64,000 bases of DNA from positions 1,612,001 to 1,676,000 of the forward strand of contig NZ_AP028908.1 in assembly GCF_037076465.1 (NCBI RefSeq), given 5' to 3'. The notes under the pieces are model-generated. The model was not told the DNA's origin, made no database searches, and worked only from the letters and a program-made list of their open reading frames with translations. The translations under genes and the position numbers were made by a program. This stretch comes from Pectobacterium araliae (GTDB taxonomy: Bacteria; Pseudomonadota; Gammaproteobacteria; Enterobacterales; Enterobacteriaceae). Positions 59,259-64,000 of this stretch are shown here, one piece after another (position 1 is the stretch's first letter; each line of letters starts with the position of its first letter).

Positions 59259-61292
59259 TCATGCATCAGGGAAGGTGAGCGTATTGCCCGGCGCTTCTCG
59301 ATTAAGATGAAGAAAATTCAGGTGTCGTTCGTACTGATCCAAAATGTCGTTAATCACCTGTTCTTTGCTGTAATCCATAAGGTCATTCCCCTGGCTTCCT
59401 TCCAGCAGGAAGGTTTCAAGCCGGTAATAATCTGATTTTCCTGACCGAGCACGGTAAGTAAACGCCGGGACGCTATAACGCTGTGGCCAAATTTGATAAA
59501 GAAAGTTCTGTTCATCGCCTAAATCCACCAGCAGTTCAAGGTGGTTCAAGCGTTCATCTTCGACAGGCGGCAACTCGTTGACTACAACGCTGGCACCTCG
59601 CAGGCGCAGTTCACGCGCGACGTCATTCATCGCGGCTTTACAGACGTTCTCCAGCATTTTCTGTGTATGCGTTGTGCCGGGGAAATTCATGACGCGTGAG
59701 ATGCGTTGTTTCCAGTTCAGGCGATCGTCGCCTGAGATTGGCATCGGAGCTGGGGTTTGCAAGGAACTGGCTTTACGGTAATCCTCAACCCGCAATGATT
59801 TATATAATCCCGCCATGATAAAGAACATCACAAAACTAAACGGTAACCCCATGATGACGGTGGTGTTCTGTAATGCTGAGACACCGTTTGTCATCAGCAT
59901 GCCCAACGTCAGCAGGCCAATGGCAACTGACCAGAAAATCCGCAGCCAGTTTGGTGCATCATTGTTGATATCGCCAAGGCGAGAGGTGAAGTTACCCAAT
60001 ACCAATGAACCGGAATCGGCAGACGTGACATAAAACAACAAGCCGGTAATGGTGGCGACAGATGCGCTCAGGCTGAAGCCAGGATACTGAGCCAGCAGGC
60101 TGTAGAAACCACGTTCAGGGTGTTGCATGACTTCATTAGCAAAGTCCAGATTACCGTGGATCACCTGATAAAGCGCGCTGTTGCCGAAAATGGAGAGCCA
60201 CAGCAGCGTAAAGACAAACGGGATGATCAGCGTGCCGACGACGAACTGGCGAATCGTTCTGCCGCGTGAAATTCGTGCCAGAAACAGCCCGACAAACGGT
60301 GCCCATGCGACCCACCAGGCCCAGAAAAATAGCGTCCAGCTATTCATCCACTCTGTCGGGCGATCAAACGCAAAGCTGTTGAGCGTCATGCCCGTAAAGC
60401 GATTGATGTAATCCCCCACGTTAAGTACCAAGGCGTTTAGCAGAAACTCAGTATCACCCCAGAAGAGCAGAAAAAGAATCAAGCCCAGTGCGAGCAGAAC
60501 GTTAAGTTCGGAGAGGAAGCGAATACCGCGATTGACACCGGACGTCACGGAAACCGTCGCCATGATCACGGAAAGCAGGATGAGCGAGGCCTGAACGGTG
60601 AGATTTTCTGGGATCTGGAACAGCACTTTCAACCCATAATTAAGCTGAACGACGCCGATACCCAGTGTGGTCGCGATACCGAAAATGGTTCCGAGCACGG
60701 CTGCGATATCGACGCTGTGTCCAATCGGGCCATTGATGCGTTTGCCAAAGATGGGGTACAGGGCAGAGCGAATCGTCAGCGGCAAATTATAGCGGTAGCT
60801 GAAGTAGCCCAGCGCGATTCCCATCAGCGCGTACATTGACCAGCCGGTTAGTCCATAGTGAAACAGCGTCCATACCATAGCCTGTCGTGCCGCTTCCATC
60901 GTCTGGCCTTGTCCCTCCGGCGGCATCATATATTGCGTAATCGGCTCCGCGACGGAAAAAAACATTAAATCGATACCGATCCCCGCCGCAAACAGCATTG
61001 CTGCCCAACTCATCAGGCTAAATTCAGGCTTCGACTGCTCTGGCCCGAGCTTAATTGAACCGAATCGAGACGATGCGATGAAGATGACGAACACGATGTA
61101 GAGCGTGGCGGCGAGCAGGTAGTACCAACCAAAGGTGGCGGAAACCCAGTTGAGTGCGTGGGTAATCCAGTCGTTCGCTTCTTTGTTAAACAGCATGGTC
61201 ATCAGCGAGAAGGTCAGAATGAGCCCCGCTGATGTGTAGAATACGACAGGATTTAGGCGATCCTGTTGGGGCGTAGTTTCTGTGGCTGGCAT
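59259..61292 (-). CDS. betT: High-affinity choline transporter BetT
   Basis: BCCT-family inner-membrane transporter of 677 residues, the same as E. coli BetT. About twelve helices occupy 20-500 (with the aromatic stretch FFWAWWVAWAPFVGLFLARI), followed by a long cytoplasmic C-terminal domain thought to sense osmolarity. I start at the ATG at 61292, behind AAGGGA; the frame is open to 61340. It is divergent from betI, as in E. coli, and brings in choline for BetA/BetB. Confidence 0.95.
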   Translation of the reverse strand: MPATETTPQQDRLNPVVFYTSAGLILTFSLMTMLFNKEANDWITHALNWVSATFGWYYLLAATLYIVFVIFIASSRFGSIKLGPEQSKPEFSLMSWAAMLFAAGIGIDLMFFSVAEPITQYMMPPEGQGQTMEAARQAMVWTLFHYGLTGWSMYALMGIALGYFSYRYNLPLTIRSALYPIFGKRINGPIGHSVDIAAVLGTIFGIATTLGIGVVQLNYGLKVLFQIPENLTVQASLILLSVIMATVSVTSGVNRGIRFLSELNVLLALGLILFLLFWGDTEFLLNALVLNVGDYINRFTGMTLNSFAFDRPTEWMNSWTLFFWAWWVAWAPFVGLFLARISRGRTIRQFVVGTLIIPFVFTLLWLSIFGNSALYQVIHGNLDFANEVMQHPERGFYSLLAQYPGFSLSASVATITGLLFYVTSADSGSLVLGNFTSRLGDINNDAPNWLRIFWSVAIGLLTLGMLMTNGVSALQNTTVIMGLPFSFVMFFIMAGLYKSLRVEDYRKASSLQTPAPMPISGDDRLNWKQRISRVMNFPGTTHTQKMLENVCKAAMNDVARELRLRGASVVVNELPPVEDERLNHLELLVDLGDEQNFLYQIWPQRYSVPAFTYRARSGKSDYYRLETFLLEGSQGNDLMDYSKEQVINDILDQYERHLNFLHLNREAPGNTLTFPDA

Positions 61293-61530
61293 GGTTATCC
61301 CTTGCATTATGTGAACCGATACTCTGATTTCTTTCTCCACGAAGCGTGCTTAGCGCATACCAAGAACAGGCGCAGGATATCCGCTGAGTACACTTTCTGT
61401 TGAAGCTAGTTATCAGAACAAAAAAGAAAATATTGCTTTTAAGTTAGAGTTAACGTCTGAGCTCAAACCGTTTTTCATGATAATTGATACAGATTTTTAA
61501 CCTTTCAGCAATAAAAGATATTCATTTTTT

Positions 61531-61544
61531 ATTGAACGTTCAAT
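61531..61544. promoter_or_regulatory. BetI operator
   Basis: ATTGAACGTTCAAT is a perfect 14-bp palindrome in the 350-bp betT-betI control region, and it resembles the BetI-protected site of E. coli (TTGAACG...CAAT core). BetI should repress both divergent transcripts until choline is present. The rest of the gap is AT-rich and holds no gene. Confidence 0.75.
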
Positions 61545-61643
61545 CAAAAAAAAGTTTAATGGGATAAATCGGATCATAAGTCATCGTCTTTTACCGTGAT
61601 TTATCATGCAAAAATGAAGGGGAGAAAATGAAGAGGAAGTGCC

Positions 61644-62231
61644 GTGCCTAAAGTCGGAATGCAGCCCATCAGACGGCAGCAACTCATCGAAGCGACGCTG
61701 GCAGCGATTAATGACGTGGGGATGCACGATGCCTCGATCGTACAGATTGCCCGACGTGCCGGTGTTTCTAATGGGATTATCAGCCATTACTTCCGCGATA
61801 AAAATGGCTTACTGGAAGCGACGATGCGCTACCTGATTAGTCATCTGGGGCTGGCGGTGAAATCAAGATTGCTGAACCTGACAGAAAACACGCCTCGTGC
61901 ACGTTTGCGGGCGATTGTTCAGGGGAATTTTGATGATAGCCAGACGAATAGCGCAGCGATGAAAACCTGGCTGGCGTTCTGGGCCAGTAGCCTGCATTCC
62001 CCCATGCTCCATCGGCTACAGCAGGTTAACGATCGGCGGCTTTACTCCAACCTGTGTGTCGAATTCAGCCACTGCTTGTCGAAGGACAACGCGCGTATTG
62101 CGGCAAAAGGGCTGGCAGGTCTGATCGATGGGCTATGGCTGCGTGGTGCGCTCAGCCATGACGCCTTCAACCGCGAAGAAGCGCTGGGCATTACCTACGC
62201 CTATATTGAGCAGCAGCTCGTCCGCGCGTAA
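61644..62231 (+). CDS. betI: Choline-responsive repressor BetI
   Basis: TetR-family regulator of 195 residues. The N-terminal HTH (about 28-52, [20 protein letters not shown]) is nearly identical to E. coli BetI; the C-terminal part binds the inducer. The start is GTG ([11 protein letters not shown]). Ordered betI-betB-betA with betT divergent, the classic osmoprotection locus. Confidence 0.96.
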   Translation: MPKVGMQPIRRQQLIEATLAAINDVGMHDASIVQIARRAGVSNGIISHYFRDKNGLLEATMRYLISHLGLAVKSRLLNLTENTPRARLRAIVQGNFDDSQTNSAAMKTWLAFWASSLHSPMLHRLQQVNDRRLYSNLCVEFSHCLSKDNARIAAKGLAGLIDGLWLRGALSHDAFNREEALGITYAYIEQQLVRA

Positions 62232-62299
62232 TCCTTCTTTATCATTTTGCCTTCACTGCCTGGAACCTGTGTTTGGGCAGCCATCAGACAGGAGAATTT

Positions 62300-63772
62300 A
62301 TGTCTCACTACGGTTTACAACAGCTTTATATCAACGGCACTTATGTTGATAGCACGGGTGACGAGACGTTTGATGCGGTGAACCCTGCAAATGGCGACAT
62401 TATTGCCCAGCTTCAGTCGGCCACTGCTGCTGACGTTGATCGCGCCGTCAGCGCCGCTACCGCAGGGCAGAAGATATGGGCGGCGCTGACGGCGATGGAG
62501 CGTTCGCGAATTTTACGCCGCGCCGTGGATATCCTGCGTGAGCGCAACGATGAACTCGCGTTACTCGAAACGCACGATACCGGCAAGCCACTCTCGGAAA
62601 CACGCACTGTTGATATCGTGACTGGCGCGGATGTTTTGGAGTACTACGCGGGGCTGATTCCGATGCTAGAAGGGCAGCAGATCCCCCTGCGCGATACCTC
62701 ATTCGTCTATACCCGGCGCGAACCGCTTGGCGTGGTCGCGGGTATCGGTGCCTGGAACTATCCCATCCAGATTGCATTGTGGAAATCGGCGCCCGCGCTG
62801 GCGGCAGGTAACGCAATGATTTTCAAACCGAGTGAAGTCACGTCGCTTACCGCGCTAAAACTGGCGAAAATCTACAGCGAAGCTGGATTGCCGGCTGGCG
62901 TATTCAACGTGCTGACGGGAACGGGGAAATCCGTTGGTCAGGCGCTGACCACACATCCGGGGATTGCCAAAGTTTCTTTCACCGGTGGGGTCGCCAGTGG
63001 GAAAACAGTCATGGCCAATGCAGCAGGCTCGACACTGAAAGAGGTCACAATGGAACTGGGAGGGAAGTCGCCGCTGGTTATCTTTGATGATGCCGATCTG
63101 GATAAGGCCGCGGATATCGCCATGATGGCGAATTTCTTCAGCTCCGGTCAGGTGTGTACTAACGGTACCCGCGTCTTCATTCCGCAGGTATTGCAGGCGC
63201 AGTTTGAGGAAAAAATTCTGGCGCGTGTTCAACGCATCCGTATCGGCGATCCAACTGACGAACAGGTGAATTTTGGTCCGCTGGTCAGCTTCCCGCACCG
63301 GGAATCCGTACTGCGTTACATCGAAAGCGGGAAACGCGAAGGCGCTCGTGTGCTGGTGGGCGGCGAACCGATGACTGACGCAAAGTATGCACAAGGCGCC
63401 TACGTTGCGCCTACGGTGTTCACTGACTGTCGGGATGATATGAAGATTGTCCGAGAAGAAATCTTCGGCCCGGTCATGAGCATTTTGACGTATCAGGATG
63501 AAGATGAGGTTATCCGTCGTGCTAATGATAGCGAATACGGTCTGGCGGCTGGCATCGTGACCTGCGATCTGAATCGAGCTCATCGGGTTATTCATCAACT
63601 TGAGGCCGGGATTTGTTGGATCAACACCTGGGGAGAATCTCCGGCTGAAATGCCTGTGGGCGGCTACAAACATTCGGGTGTCGGACGTGAAAATGGCATA
63701 ACAACGTTGGAACACTACACGCAAATTAAATCTGTACAGGTTGAACTGGGTGAATTCCACTCGGTATTTTAA
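62300..63772 (+). CDS. betB: Betaine aldehyde dehydrogenase BetB
   Basis: Oxidises betaine aldehyde to glycine betaine with NAD(P)+. The 490-residue protein keeps N153, K176, the general base E252 (MELGGKSP) and the nucleophile C286 (GQVCTNGT). I start at the ATG at 62300 behind GGAGA; the frame is open from 62273. Second step of the pathway encoded here. Confidence 0.97.
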   Translation: MSHYGLQQLYINGTYVDSTGDETFDAVNPANGDIIAQLQSATAADVDRAVSAATAGQKIWAALTAMERSRILRRAVDILRERNDELALLETHDTGKPLSETRTVDIVTGADVLEYYAGLIPMLEGQQIPLRDTSFVYTRREPLGVVAGIGAWNYPIQIALWKSAPALAAGNAMIFKPSEVTSLTALKLAKIYSEAGLPAGVFNVLTGTGKSVGQALTTHPGIAKVSFTGGVASGKTVMANAAGSTLKEVTMELGGKSPLVIFDDADLDKAADIAMMANFFSSGQVCTNGTRVFIPQVLQAQFEEKILARVQRIRIGDPTDEQVNFGPLVSFPHRESVLRYIESGKREGARVLVGGEPMTDAKYAQGAYVAPTVFTDCRDDMKIVREEIFGPVMSILTYQDEDEVIRRANDSEYGLAAGIVTCDLNRAHRVIHQLEAGICWINTWGESPAEMPVGGYKHSGVGRENGITTLEHYTQIKSVQVELGEFHSVF

Positions 63773-63791
63773 ACGAAGGGGAGAAAGCCTA

Positions 63792-64000
63792 ATGGAATAT
63801 GATTACATCATTATCGGGGCCGGTTCCGCTGGTAATGTGCTGGCAATGCGCTTAACAGAAGAAAGTGATGTGAGTGTGCTGCTGCTTGAAGCGGGTGGCC
63901 CGGATTATCGGTTGGATTTTCGTACGCAAATGCCTGCCGCGTTAGCTTTTCCATTACAGGGGAAACGTTATAACTGGGCGTACGAAACCGATCCCGAACC
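63792..64000 (+). CDS. betA: Choline dehydrogenase BetA, N-terminal part (partial)
   Basis: The first 69 codons are visible before the window ends. [18 protein letters not shown] is the FAD-binding GxGxxG motif of GMC oxidoreductases, and [19 protein letters not shown] matches BetA. It converts choline to betaine aldehyde at the membrane. It lies 19 bp after betB, in the same operon. Confidence 0.95.
   Translation, partial: MEYDYIIIGAGSAGNVLAMRLTEESDVSVLLLEAGGPDYRLDFRTQMPAALAFPLQGKRYNWAYETDPE

Noticed and set aside
62855..63760. 301-codon open frame on the minus strand
   Set aside because: It lies wholly opposite betB, whose protein is conserved end to end; the frame is a shadow with no ribosome site.

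Overview
The window is a chromosomal segment of an enteric gammaproteobacterium, most likely a soft-rot Pectobacteriaceae member (Pectobacterium or a close relative). The flagellar, chemotaxis and bet proteins resemble those of Escherichia and Salmonella closely along their whole length. Unlike in E. coli, almost all flagellar structural, regulatory and chemotaxis genes lie together in one block of about 54 kb. The genus is an inference from similarity and gene order, not from a search.

Layout. 1-690: 5' part of a chemoreceptor gene on the minus strand. 999-1925: a DMT-family permease. 1926-2629: long control region with a perfect CRP site ahead of flhDC. 2630-13546: flhDC, motAB, cheA, cheW, a chemoreceptor ending in NWETF, cheR, cheB, cheY, cheZ. 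13790-17434: flhBAE. 17495-19044 (minus): flgN, flgM, flgA. 19208-29455: flgB to flgL. 29741-40593 (minus): fliR to fliF. 40853: fliE. 41439-43633 (minus): fliT, fliS, fliD. 43959: fliC. 44971-54782: an accessory island of sugar genes between fliC and fliA. 55242-56684: fliA, fliZ. 57216: phoH-like ATPase. 58095-58184: tRNA-Ser(GGA). 58403: RpiB-like isomerase. 59259 to the end: the choline/glycine betaine locus betT, betI, betB and partial betA.

Regulation is readable from the DNA. FlhD4C2 (class 1) should activate class 2 operons; box-like sequences lie ahead of flgB, flhB and fliL. FliA then reads class 3 promoters of the form TAAAGTTT-N11-GCCGATAA. I find six with exactly 11 bp between the elements: ahead of both chemoreceptors, flgM, flgKL, fliD and fliC. 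FlgM holds FliA off until the hook is finished.

The most unusual part is the fliC-fliA island. It encodes a 1145-residue fusion (SAM methyltransferase, methyltransferase regulatory region, TPR, O-GlcNAc-transferase-like domain), a VioA-type sugar aminotransferase, a PglD/NeuD-type acyltransferase and two further glycosyltransferase-like proteins. I infer that it builds and attaches a modified amino-deoxy sugar to the short 275-residue flagellin. A group IIC intron with its reverse transcriptase has entered the terminator between the two convergent glycosyltransferase genes and has replaced the last codon and stop codon of one of them.
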